A stretch of 64,000 nt of DNA from JABFSS01 sp964449445 (lineage in GTDB: Bacteria > Patescibacteriota > Gracilibacteria > Peribacterales > Peribacteraceae): the NCBI GenBank assembly GCA_964449445.1, contig CAYUZT010000008.1, positions 1-64,000 of the forward strand, in the 5' to 3' direction. Below are positions 24,129 to 31,430 of the stretch, piece by piece. The notes below the pieces were generated by a model that saw only the letters and a list, made by a program, of their open reading frames with translations, was not told the DNA's origin and made no database searches. The position numbers and the translations under genes were made by a program. The first letter of the stretch is position 1. Each line of letters starts with the position of its first letter.

Positions 24129-24539
24129 ATGACGCCGGTTCTTATTCCAGAGGGAATCACACAACTCTCCACTGATGACTTTCGAGTGCTTTTTCCCAAG
24201 GCAGAAGACAAATGGAAGGCCGGCCTCTCGAAAAGAGCGGAGACGGGCAACACTGCCGACTTCTCATTAGAAATTCCATCGAATTGCGTACTCGCAACAG
24301 AAACTATCATTGGTCAGTTACTGAGAGATCTTTGTAAAGGGAAGACTGTCCCCAAACTAAAGATTAAACCGATACACCCTGTTCAAAAACCTCAGATATC
24401 TGCAGGAGTTCCTGTAGGGCTGGTTCCGGTTGTCGACAAACAAATTTTTCCAAGCCAGCGATCAGCAAGCACTGTTGCTACCATTCCTATTGTTAGCGCT
24501 ATTGATGAAACAAGGGAACATCCTACGAAATCACAGTAG
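24129..24539 (+). CDS. Hypothetical protein
   Basis: A 136-aa protein of no recognised family, between the divergent rpe and the convergent rpiB. The N-terminal half is soluble and mixed (PEGITQLSTDDFRVLFPKAEDKW). A short alpha/beta stretch TETIIGQLLRDL follows, then a Lys/Pro-rich linker (LKIKPIHPVQKPQ) and a Val/Pro-rich C-terminus. No signal or membrane segment is obvious. The start could be ATG 24126 or GTG/ATG further upstream; the promoter geometry favours 24126/24129. Confidence 0.45.
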   Translation: MTPVLIPEGITQLSTDDFRVLFPKAEDKWKAGLSKRAETGNTADFSLEIPSNCVLATETIIGQLLRDLCKGKTVPKLKIKPIHPVQKPQISAGVPVGLVPVVDKQIFPSQRSASTVATIPIVSAIDETREHPTKSQ

Positions 24540-24551
24540 TGACGAATGGAT

Positions 24552-24998
24552 TCAGGCCGGTTCCAAATCATTGATCCTCGCCGTGTGTCTCCCCCCTTCA
24601 AAATCAGTTGCGAGGAACGCATCGACCATCTTCTTCGCGAACTCCGGCTCGAGAATGCGCCCGCCCAGACTGAGCACATTCGCGTCGTTATGTTGACGTG
24701 AGAGCTTTGCATCTTCGACGCTGCAGCAGCGAGCCGCGCGAATGCCGCGGACTTTGTTGGCGGCAATAGATTCGCCAATGCCACTGCCACCGAGCACAAT
24801 CCCCGGGCACTTCTGTTCAACGACGACTGCGCAAGCGCGACGGATGATTGCCGGGTAATCGACCGGCTCTTCGGAGAATGTGCCCTCATCAATTACATCG
24901 ATCCCCTGATCAATCAGGTGCTGCTTGATGATCTCTTTCAGCTTGTAACCGGCATGGTCGGTGCCGAGGACGACGCGGGCGATCTTTTTCATAGGCAT
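24552..24998 (-). CDS. rpiB: Ribose-5-phosphate isomerase B
   Basis: A 148-aa RpiB/LacAB-family isomerase (ribose-5-P to ribulose-5-P). LGTDHAGYKLKE (about residues 11-22) carries the substrate-binding Asp-His. DEGTFS and VDYPAI are in place. GIVLGGSGIGESIAANKVRGIRAA has the phosphate loop, but the usual catalytic Cys position (GCGTGIG in many homologues) reads GGSGIG, so residue assignment needs alignment. NDANVLSLGGRI is conserved. Three in-frame ATGs (25004, 24998, 24992) are possible starts. Confidence 0.9.
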   Translation of the reverse strand: MPMKKIARVVLGTDHAGYKLKEIIKQHLIDQGIDVIDEGTFSEEPVDYPAIIRRACAVVVEQKCPGIVLGGSGIGESIAANKVRGIRAARCCSVEDAKLSRQHNDANVLSLGGRILEPEFAKKMVDAFLATDFEGGRHTARINDLEPA

Positions 24999-25006
24999 GC
25001 TCATGC

Positions 25007-25013
25007 TACTCTA
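25007..25013. promoter_or_regulatory. Shared bidirectional -10 of rpiB and tpiA
   Basis: On the plus strand TGC-TACTCT (25004-25012) ends 9 nt before tpiA ATG 25022. On the minus strand the overlapping TAGAGT (25013-25008) ends 9 nt before rpiB ATG 24998. The divergent start codons are so close that one 7-bp core must serve both if both promoters are real. Confidence 0.5.
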
Positions 25014-25021
25014 CTGTGCGT

Positions 25022-25732
25022 ATGGACCGGAAGTTCCTCATTGTCGCCAACTGGAAGATGAACGCTGCACCGGCGGGCTTTGATGCCAAAGATTCCCCCT
25101 ATCGCACGGAGAGCGCAGTAGATGTCGTCGTGTTGCCAACGTTTATTGATCTTCACCGCTGTGTCGAAGCCAAGTTGATCGTGGGGAGCCAATGCGGCCG
25201 ACCGGAGCCATCTGGAGCATTCACCGGAGATGTGAGCATCGCTACTCTCAAGACTATCGGCTGCCGCTATGTTCTGTGCGGCCATTCGGAACGTCGACGG
25301 TATCACGGAGAAACGGACAGCTTTGTCGCCGAGCAAGCAATCGCGACACTTGAAGCGGGCCTGCACCCGATTGTCTGCATTGGGGAAACGGAAGGCGAAC
25401 GGAAAGCCGGAGAAGAGAAAGATGTTGTGAAACGTCAAATGAAAGGTCTTCCGACAGGTATCACCATTGCCTATGAACCTGTGTGGGCGATTGGCACCGG
25501 CAAGACTGCAACGCCGAAAGACGCGCAGGAGATGCATGCGTTCATCCGCTCCTTGCTTCCCAAAGATCAGCGCGAGACGATACGCATTCTGTATGGGGGA
25601 TCGATGAATGCGGCAAATGCGGAGGAGCTCCTGAAGCAATCGGATATTGATGGTGGATTGATTGGAGGGGCTTCATTGAAACCTGAAGAGTTTCGAAAAA
25701 TTGTGCAGGTTGCAGAAGCGTTGTCTGCTTAG
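25022..25732 (+). CDS. tpiA: Triosephosphate isomerase
   Basis: A 236-aa TIM-barrel enzyme interconverting DHAP and glyceraldehyde-3-P. VANWKMN (N-terminal catalytic Asn-Lys), CGHSERR (catalytic His), AYEPVWAIGTGKTA (catalytic Glu and the flexible loop 6), YGGSMNAANA and GGLIGGASL (phosphate loop) are all present. It is about 10-15 residues shorter than typical TIMs, with shortened early loops. GTG at 25016 is the alternative start; the predicted -10 favours ATG 25022. Confidence 0.95.
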   Translation: MDRKFLIVANWKMNAAPAGFDAKDSPYRTESAVDVVVLPTFIDLHRCVEAKLIVGSQCGRPEPSGAFTGDVSIATLKTIGCRYVLCGHSERRRYHGETDSFVAEQAIATLEAGLHPIVCIGETEGERKAGEEKDVVKRQMKGLPTGITIAYEPVWAIGTGKTATPKDAQEMHAFIRSLLPKDQRETIRILYGGSMNAANAEELLKQSDIDGGLIGGASLKPEEFRKIVQVAEALSA

Positions 25733-26820
25733 TTTCGAATCCACTGCCCTCCACCAAGATTCTTCACCGCTCCATTCAGTTCAAGAATAGTGAGCGTCGC
25801 ATTCAGTATTCCCATTGGCACCCCGCTCTTTTCGACAAGAGCATCGACCATCTGCGGCATGGTACTCAAGATACTCAGTACTTTTTCTTCTTCTGCGTTC
25901 TTTGGAGCGTACTGAATCCTCTCCGTATCTTCTTCGGGAACAATCACCCCTAGTTCCTGTAACACATCCCGCGGAGATGCCGAAAGCCGTGCCTGATTTT
26001 TTCGGATGAGCGTGTGGCATCCGGCGAAGTTCGCATCGAAGATCTGCCCCGGCACCGCAAACACCTCGCGGCCGTAGTCGAACGCGAGTTTCGCGGTAAT
26101 GAGTGCGCCACTACTTTCGGGAGCTTCTAGCACCACGGTCGCAAGACTCAATCCTGCGATGATGCGGTTGCGCAGGGGGAACGTGAAGATGTCGGGAGCC
26201 GTCCGGAGAGGAAATTCGGAAAGAATCAGCCCTCCTGCAGCAACAATGCGATCCGCTAATTCTTTCGCGTGTGGTGACAGTGTCAGAATCCCCTGCCCGA
26301 GGACGGCAACAGTCTTCCCTTTTTCCTCCATCGTCTCCTGTGCGACTAGTGCATCGATGCCGCGCGCAAGACCGCTGACAGTCACAATTTGCGCTTGTGT
26401 TAGGGCTCGCGTGAATTCCTGTGCCACGCGCTTTCCATAGCCGGTCATCTTGCGTGTTCCCACGAGCGCAATGCACGGCTGTTTGAGAATGGAAATATCG
26501 CCCCGGGCATACAGGAACACCGGAGCATCGCTGATGTCTGCAAGTCGCTCGGGATACTGCGGATCCGACAGGCTGATAATCTCTGCCGATGCGGAAGCAA
26601 GCAGCTGTTCTTCTGCTTCGAGGTCGCACTTCTGCATGCGCTCAAGAACAGTGCTGATTTTCTGCTCCCGGCAGCCAAGGCCCCGAAGAAGTTGCCCATC
26701 GGCGTGTTTGACTGCTTCTTCCAGGTTCCCGAATACCTTGAGCAACGCCTGATGGCGTTCGGGGTTCAGAACCTGGAGACAAGACCAGAAGAGGGCGGCG
26801 CGACGGGTGGAATCAGACAT
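25729..26820 (-). CDS. dprA: DNA processing protein DprA
   Basis: A 363-aa DprA/Smf protein that binds incoming single-stranded DNA and loads RecA during natural transformation. An N-terminal helical region (about 1-75) is followed by the Rossmann-like core with GTRKMTGYGKR (about 117-127), VSGLARGIDALVAQ (about 143-156), AVLGQGI, SEFPLRTAP, FPLRNRIIAGLS (about 210-221) and ALITAKLAFDYGREVFAVPG. A C-terminal winged-helix-like domain follows. DprA with type IV-like competence is a known CPR trait. It overlaps the last bases of tpiA by 4 bp, convergently. Confidence 0.93.
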   Translation of the reverse strand: MSDSTRRAALFWSCLQVLNPERHQALLKVFGNLEEAVKHADGQLLRGLGCREQKISTVLERMQKCDLEAEEQLLASASAEIISLSDPQYPERLADISDAPVFLYARGDISILKQPCIALVGTRKMTGYGKRVAQEFTRALTQAQIVTVSGLARGIDALVAQETMEEKGKTVAVLGQGILTLSPHAKELADRIVAAGGLILSEFPLRTAPDIFTFPLRNRIIAGLSLATVVLEAPESSGALITAKLAFDYGREVFAVPGQIFDANFAGCHTLIRKNQARLSASPRDVLQELGVIVPEEDTERIQYAPKNAEEEKVLSILSTMPQMVDALVEKSGVPMGILNATLTILELNGAVKNLGGGQWIRN

Positions 26821-26917
26821 AGATACACGCTACTCATCGCGGGATGAAGATGAAGGGGGTACCCGAAAGATTTTTTGTCCATGGTCGTTTTTTGCTCTTC
26901 AGCAAGCTCCGTATGAC

Positions 26918-26937
26918 GTTCCACGACCCTGTGGAAC
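26918..26937. repeat. 20-bp hairpin GTTCCA-n-GAAC, copy 2
   Basis: GTTCCACGACCCTGTGGAAC is a perfect 7-bp stem with loop GACCCT, 44 bp upstream of the methyltransferase ATG. It is identical to copy 1 except for one base. Confidence 0.6.
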
Positions 26938-26980
26938 AACAACACTTTCGATATGTGTTATTATTCTCCTCTTTGCTTTT

Positions 26981-27814
26981 ATGGGAATCGAGAACGACCC
27001 ACCTCTGCGGCCACAGACAGACATTTCAATGCCGGATGTCACTGCTGGGAGAAGTGCAGCGCAAGAAATACTAAGTGCTGAGCCTCTCACACTGTCGAAA
27101 CATTGGATGAAGCTCTCAGAAATGATGTATGGTGAACAATTCATTGATGAACTTGCTCAGCTTCTCCGTGAGCATACTGCGCAACATGTTCTTGAATGCG
27201 CCTGCGGCGGCGGCCACATTCTTGAAGGCCTGGGGCAACGCGGATTCACCGGCATCGGCATTGATGCGGATCCCGAAATGATTGAGGCAGCCTACATGCG
27301 AACGGTGCCAGGAATAGAGTTTCGCCATTTGGATTGGTCACGCGTAGAGGAGGTTCCGGGTCAATTTGATCTGGTGATGTGTCGTGGGAACAGTATCGGA
27401 TATGCTGGAATGTGGAATAAGGATGAGCCAGATTTTGACCGAGAACGAAGTGAGGAGATGTTGGAGAGAAGTATTGATGTTTTTTTCGCAAAGACGAAGC
27501 CGGGTGGTTTGCTGTACATCGATACAACAGGCGATGATGAAATTGTCAAAATGGCCAATGATGATGATCGGATAATACTACCTGGAACTGACTTCCACCT
27601 TGATGGAAAACTTGAATATGATCATCCTCGGAGAATGCGCAAAACCTCGGGTACGGCGAAATGGGGCAACCAGGTTTTCCAGGGTGGATCTGTGGGTTTA
27701 CTCGTGACCCCTGCGGAATTGGAGGAGCTTCTACGGAAACGCAATCCTCAACAAGTCTTCCGTCCTGCATTGCCACACGAACAACACTACACGGCTGTCT
27801 GTGCGATAAAGTGA
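26981..27814 (+). CDS. Class I SAM-dependent methyltransferase
   Basis: A 277-aa methyltransferase. Motif I is VLECACGGGHILEGL (about residues 66-80; the usual D-x-G-x-G-x-G appears as ECACGGG). Motif post-I is GIGIDAD (about 87-93), followed by FDLVMCRGNSIGYA (motif II region) and KPGGLLYIDTTGDD (motif III). The substrate is not evident; the overall layout resembles glycine/sarcosine N-methyltransferase-like enzymes, only a weak hint. The frame extends 58 codons upstream through the 20-bp hairpin and dprA overlap; ATG 26981 is the sensible start. Confidence 0.8.
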   Translation: MGIENDPPLRPQTDISMPDVTAGRSAAQEILSAEPLTLSKHWMKLSEMMYGEQFIDELAQLLREHTAQHVLECACGGGHILEGLGQRGFTGIGIDADPEMIEAAYMRTVPGIEFRHLDWSRVEEVPGQFDLVMCRGNSIGYAGMWNKDEPDFDRERSEEMLERSIDVFFAKTKPGGLLYIDTTGDDEIVKMANDDDRIILPGTDFHLDGKLEYDHPRRMRKTSGTAKWGNQVFQGGSVGLLVTPAELEELLRKRNPQQVFRPALPHEQHYTAVCAIK

Positions 27815-27822
27815 ATACATTC

Positions 27823-29412
27823 TCATTCACTAATGATGCTCGCATGCAGCGCTCCGTTTGCGGAGAGAGTGGGATAGCACCGGGTCCGGATGGCGGAGTC
27901 AGGGATGGATATCTCAAAGACCGGCAGATCCACTGCTTCGAGCTCTTTCTGATCGTCCCGCCTGTACACAATACAGGTCCCTGGTTGCGCGGTATCTCTG
28001 CTGATCGTCTGTGTAACGATGCGTTTCGTTTTTCCCCGGAAGGCACTCAGATAAAACCCGGGAAGCGTGTGATTAAGGCGATTGGAGAAAATGGGATCGT
28101 TGACCTGTGACAACGCACTCGCAAGCGCCGCGCGGGCGCCATAAACTTCAAACGCCGCCTGCGTCTTTTGGGGATAGCGAGTGAAGTAATCGTACACATA
28201 CAAGCCCGATTCTCCTGAGAGCGTGAGGCAAACAAGACTGAGGAGAGCAATGCGGGGTAGAGACCGGCGAAGCTCCACGAGAATGGCAAACCCGATGCAG
28301 GAAAAAAGTAGGATGTAGAAACCGAGCAGGATGCTGCGCAACGAATGATGCGCGTTTTTCGTCAGAGCGCCGCCTATGGGAGAAAACAGCAAATTGACAA
28401 GCAGCAGCACGGCGAACGTCGGTGGGATTTTCTTCATCCGCGGCCAGGCGAGGAGGCCGATGATCGCAAGCACGGATACTGCGACGAAGAGTTCTCCGCC
28501 ATAGCCCGTTGCATGCCGCAAATTCGAATCGCCAGACAGCAGCAGGAACCGCGGATCAAAGTACGTCAGATACTGGCCGGCAAATTTTGATATTTTCGCA
28601 ATGAGAGAAAGTTCGGCGTCGTACACGAACGAGAGAGAGCGGAATCGATTGCTTAGAGCACCAGGATGCGCGAATGCGTAAGTGAAGTAGGGAATCATCG
28701 AGAAGAAAAATGCACCGCTGAGGGCAAGTGACTGTCGGAGCGTGGAACGCCGGAAGTACAGGACTGCCACGGAAGTGAAGAGCAGGAACGAGAGCAAGCG
28801 GCCCGTGGAGTAGCTGTAGAGGGAGAGCGCGATGCAGAAGCCCGCGAGTAGGGGATAGAGAATCCGGGATTTTTCGCCGCGGAGCGGATGAAATGTTCTG
28901 TGGATGAAAAACAACGCGAAGATCACACAGGTGATTTGTGAGATCACTTCAAAGGAAATGCGGGAAAGAGTGAAGAACCACGGCAGGAATCCCCCGCTGA
29001 TGAGCGCATACCACAGGACTTCCTTGCGAGTGGTTAGGCGGCGGATGAGCATGCAGAGACCACCCAAGAATAAAGCGAAGAAGAATGTGCTCGTGAGACG
29101 CAAAATGGTATCGGATACGCCGAAGAGGAAAAAGAGGACCGCGGTCGCATAGATGTACAGGGGATTTTTGTATTCGCCGAACGCTCTAAAGTATACCGGT
29201 AGGAATTCACCATGTTCATCGTGTGCCGTCTGCGCAATGAGTGCTGCGTTGTATCCGATGGATGTTTCGTCCACGTATAAATCACGCGGCATGCTGCCGA
29301 TGTGCCACGCGTGAACAAGGATGATTGCGGAGAATGCGAGCACGAAGAAAAAAAGATGAACAGGAATCAGCGTGTTGATTGCCTTTAATGCATGGCGTTT
29401 GTGTTGGTGCAT
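27823..29412 (-). CDS. GT39/ArnT-like membrane glycosyltransferase
   Basis: A 529-aa GT-C-fold protein with about 12 transmembrane helices. The first external loop has YVDETSIGYNAALIAQTAHDEHG (acidic DE pair near residue 48), then GEYKNPLYIYATAVLFFLFGVSD, the pattern of bacterial ArnT/PMT-2 family enzymes that take sugar from polyprenyl phosphate. A soluble C-terminal segment ends the protein. It is separate from the 15.8-20.7 kb glycosylation cluster but likely uses the same donors. Perfect TATAAT 7 nt before the ATG predicts a leaderless transcript. Confidence 0.8.
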   Translation of the reverse strand: MHQHKRHALKAINTLIPVHLFFFVLAFSAIILVHAWHIGSMPRDLYVDETSIGYNAALIAQTAHDEHGEFLPVYFRAFGEYKNPLYIYATAVLFFLFGVSDTILRLTSTFFFALFLGGLCMLIRRLTTRKEVLWYALISGGFLPWFFTLSRISFEVISQITCVIFALFFIHRTFHPLRGEKSRILYPLLAGFCIALSLYSYSTGRLLSFLLFTSVAVLYFRRSTLRQSLALSGAFFFSMIPYFTYAFAHPGALSNRFRSLSFVYDAELSLIAKISKFAGQYLTYFDPRFLLLSGDSNLRHATGYGGELFVAVSVLAIIGLLAWPRMKKIPPTFAVLLLVNLLFSPIGGALTKNAHHSLRSILLGFYILLFSCIGFAILVELRRSLPRIALLSLVCLTLSGESGLYVYDYFTRYPQKTQAAFEVYGARAALASALSQVNDPIFSNRLNHTLPGFYLSAFRGKTKRIVTQTISRDTAQPGTCIVYRRDDQKELEAVDLPVFEISIPDSAIRTRCYPTLSANGALHASIISE

Positions 29413-29419
29413 TCTTGCT

Positions 29420-29425
29420 ATTATA
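29420..29425 (-). promoter_or_regulatory. Consensus -10 TATAAT of GT39-like gene
   Basis: A perfect minus-strand TATAAT ends 7 nt before the ATG at 29412. It is the clearest leaderless candidate in the window. Confidence 0.6.
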
Positions 29426-29526
29426 ACAATAAATTATATATATGTCAAATATGAGTTACGTAACTTGTTTCGGGAGCCAAAATCCCGCATGCTCTGCGGG
29501 CTTTGATCTTTACGAAATGTCTTCCA

Positions 29527-29601
29527 GCCGCCGTAGCTCAGCGGTAGAGCAACGGTATCGTAAACCGTGGGTCACCGGTTCAATCCCGGTCGGCGGCTCC
29601 A
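29527..29601 (+). tRNA. tRNA-Thr (anticodon CGT)
   Basis: Acceptor GCCGCCG pairs with CGGCGGC, followed by discriminator T and an encoded CCA. The D-arm is GCTCAGCGGTAGAGC. Anticodon arm ACGGT-ATCGTAA-ACCGT gives CGT (Thr, ACG). T-arm ACCGGTTCAATCCCGGT is intact. An ORF across this locus is spurious. A palindrome AGTTACGTAACT lies about 60 bp upstream. Confidence 0.95.
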
Positions 29602-29692
29602 GAATTTCTCCAGTTTTGCAGGCAGTCGCTCATTGGCTAAAAACTTGCATATACCGCATTCTTTGTTATGGTGTTGCCCTTTCTTTTTTCTC

Positions 29693-30109
29693 ATGGCTTT
29701 AGATCTTCCTCCCGAACTTAGAAAAAATCCTGATGTAATGGCGGATTTTATGCGGACAAAATGTCGCGATCCCCTGTATACGGATACATGTGCACAAATT
29801 GCTGCAGTACTGTTTCAGGATCATGAAAATGACACGATCAGCACTCGTACAACTTCAGTCCTGAGGAAAAGTGGACAGGTTCATGTGCTTCAGAAATCTT
29901 CAAATGGCACGGATTATGATGTTTCTCTTCAGGCACAACGAATCTCTACGGACGAAAAAACTCGATTGGTGAAAGTCGTGCTTCAATGTCGAGAAGGTGA
30001 AAGTGCTACTGGTGCATACTCGCTGATTCTTGCGCCGGGTCAGGAAGAAAAAATTAAATGCGGTTTATGGACTGTTTCCTATAATGGAAATACTGTGATC
30101 GTTTCATGA
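29693..30109 (+). CDS. Hypothetical protein
   Basis: A 138-aa soluble protein, family unknown. The N-terminal part is helical (LPPELRKNPDVMADFMRTKC). The rest is beta-rich with alternating hydrophobics (GQVHVLQKSSNGTDYDVSLQAQRI, TRLVKVVLQC, AYSLILAPGQEEKIKCGLWTVSY), suggesting a small beta-sandwich. Three Cys are spread through it. It lies alone downstream of tRNA-Thr. Confidence 0.5.
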   Translation: MALDLPPELRKNPDVMADFMRTKCRDPLYTDTCAQIAAVLFQDHENDTISTRTTSVLRKSGQVHVLQKSSNGTDYDVSLQAQRISTDEKTRLVKVVLQCREGESATGAYSLILAPGQEEKIKCGLWTVSYNGNTVIVS

Positions 30110-30135
30110 TTCTCGACTGAAACGTGTTCGATCGA

Positions 30136-30141
30136 TAGAGT
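30136..30141 (+). promoter_or_regulatory. Predicted -10 of msrB
   Basis: TAGAGT ends 6 nt before the msrB ATG; TCGACT 17 nt upstream is a weak -35. No Shine-Dalgarno is seen. Confidence 0.35.
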
Positions 30142-30147
30142 ACGTTC

Positions 30148-30540
30148 ATGACTATTACCGGAAAATCCGACGCCGAATGGAAAAAGAAACTCACTCCCGA
30201 GCAGTACAACGTGACACGGCAGAAGGGCACCGAGCCCGCATTCTGCGGCCTCTATTGGAACAACCATGAGAAAGGCGCATACCACTGCATTTGCTGCGAT
30301 TCTCCGCTCTTTGGCTCGGGGGAGAAGTTTGAGTCGGGAACAGGATGGCCGAGTTACTTTCAACCCGTGACGGAGGGGGCGGTGAAGACGGAAACGGACG
30401 CGAGCCACGGCATGAGCCGCACCGAAGTCCTCTGTAGCACGTGCGACGCGCATCTTGGTCATGTATTCAACGACGGGCCACCGCCGACGGGCCTTCGCTA
30501 CTGCATCAACTCGGCGGCGCTCCAGTTCAAGAAGGATTAA
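30148..30540 (+). CDS. msrB: Peptide-methionine (R)-S-oxide reductase
   Basis: A 130-aa MsrB that repairs methionine-R-sulfoxide in proteins. Two zinc CxxC pairs (CICC near 49-52 and CSTC near 96-99) are present. The substrate loop is SGTGWPSYFQP, followed by HLGHVFNDGPPPTG and the C-terminal catalytic RYCINSAALQF. No signal peptide, so it is cytoplasmic. The DMT transporter starts 9 nt after its stop and is probably co-transcribed. Confidence 0.97.
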   Translation: MTITGKSDAEWKKKLTPEQYNVTRQKGTEPAFCGLYWNNHEKGAYHCICCDSPLFGSGEKFESGTGWPSYFQPVTEGAVKTETDASHGMSRTEVLCSTCDAHLGHVFNDGPPPTGLRYCINSAALQFKKD

Positions 30541-30549
30541 GATCCTTCC

Positions 30550-31422
30550 ATGCACCCGCTCGCAATCGCCCTCGTCCTGGCATCCGCCGGAATGCATGCG
30601 TGGCGGGAGCTGATCACGAAGCGCGCGCATGATAAACAGATCTTTGTGTGGCTTTTTTGCGTAGTCTCGATCGTTCTGTTCTTCCCATTTTTTGTGTATG
30701 AGATTGTCATCGGCAATATGTCCTGGAACGCACTTATGATCGGACTGGGTGCATCTGTTATCCATGCCAGCTACTGGTACTTCATGTCACGCGCGTATGA
30801 ATGCGGGGATTTATCCCACGTGTATCCCATCATGCGATCGGCTCCCGCGCCAATTTTCATTCTGTCGGTGATTTTCCTTCACGAACATGTTTCTACGCTG
30901 GCCATTATTGGAGTTGCAACGATTCTCGTCGGCATTTACATGATCAATATGAAGCGCATGTCTCTCCAGGGTTTCCTGGAGCCTCTGGAGTCGCTACGCG
31001 AGCGGCATACGCGCTATGCGCTCCTCACCGCCTTTACCGTAACACTCTATTCCATTCAGGATAAAATCATCGTCGGACACCTCGATCCTCTCCTCTACAC
31101 GTATTTCCTACTGACAATTCCCACACTCTACTGGACGCCTTTTATTCTTCGGACAAAAACTCGATCTGCCATCCTGGCTGAATGGAACAGGAGTCCCGCA
31201 GACATCATCCTGAATTCCATTATCGGAACCGTCAGCTATGCGCTTATTCTTACGGCTCTCACTATTGAACGTGTCAGTTACGTCTCGTCTCTCCGACAGA
31301 TCAGCATTGTCTTTGGCGTGTTCCTCGGCGGCCATCTTCTGAAAGAACGTCACAAGTGGATCCGCTTGGGCGCGGCGGGGTTGATATTTGCAGGGACTCT
31401 GATGATTGCGATGGCGAAGTGA
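30550..31422 (+). CDS. EamA/DMT-family transporter
   Basis: A 290-aa, roughly ten-helix drug/metabolite transporter with two EamA halves. SYWYFMSRAYECGDLSHVYPIMRSAPAPIFI (about residues 77-107) is the conserved helix 3-4 segment, and the second half repeats it (LTALTIERVSYVSSLRQISIVFGVFLGG). A cytoplasmic loop with RMSLQGFLEPLESLRERHTR separates the halves. Only distantly similar to the DMT protein at 3685. Substrate unknown. Confidence 0.8.
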   Translation: MHPLAIALVLASAGMHAWRELITKRAHDKQIFVWLFCVVSIVLFFPFFVYEIVIGNMSWNALMIGLGASVIHASYWYFMSRAYECGDLSHVYPIMRSAPAPIFILSVIFLHEHVSTLAIIGVATILVGIYMINMKRMSLQGFLEPLESLRERHTRYALLTAFTVTLYSIQDKIIVGHLDPLLYTYFLLTIPTLYWTPFILRTKTRSAILAEWNRSPADIILNSIIGTVSYALILTALTIERVSYVSSLRQISIVFGVFLGGHLLKERHKWIRLGAAGLIFAGTLMIAMAK

Positions 31423-31430
31423 AGAACATT

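Noticed and set aside
25729..25732. Frameshift or fusion between tpiA and dprA
   Set aside because: The 4-bp overlap is a simple convergent stop-codon overlap; both proteins have complete C-termini.
29442..29702. Reading frame spanning tRNA-Thr
   Set aside because: It covers the tRNA, whose cloverleaf and CCA are clear; translated tRNA sequence is not a protein.
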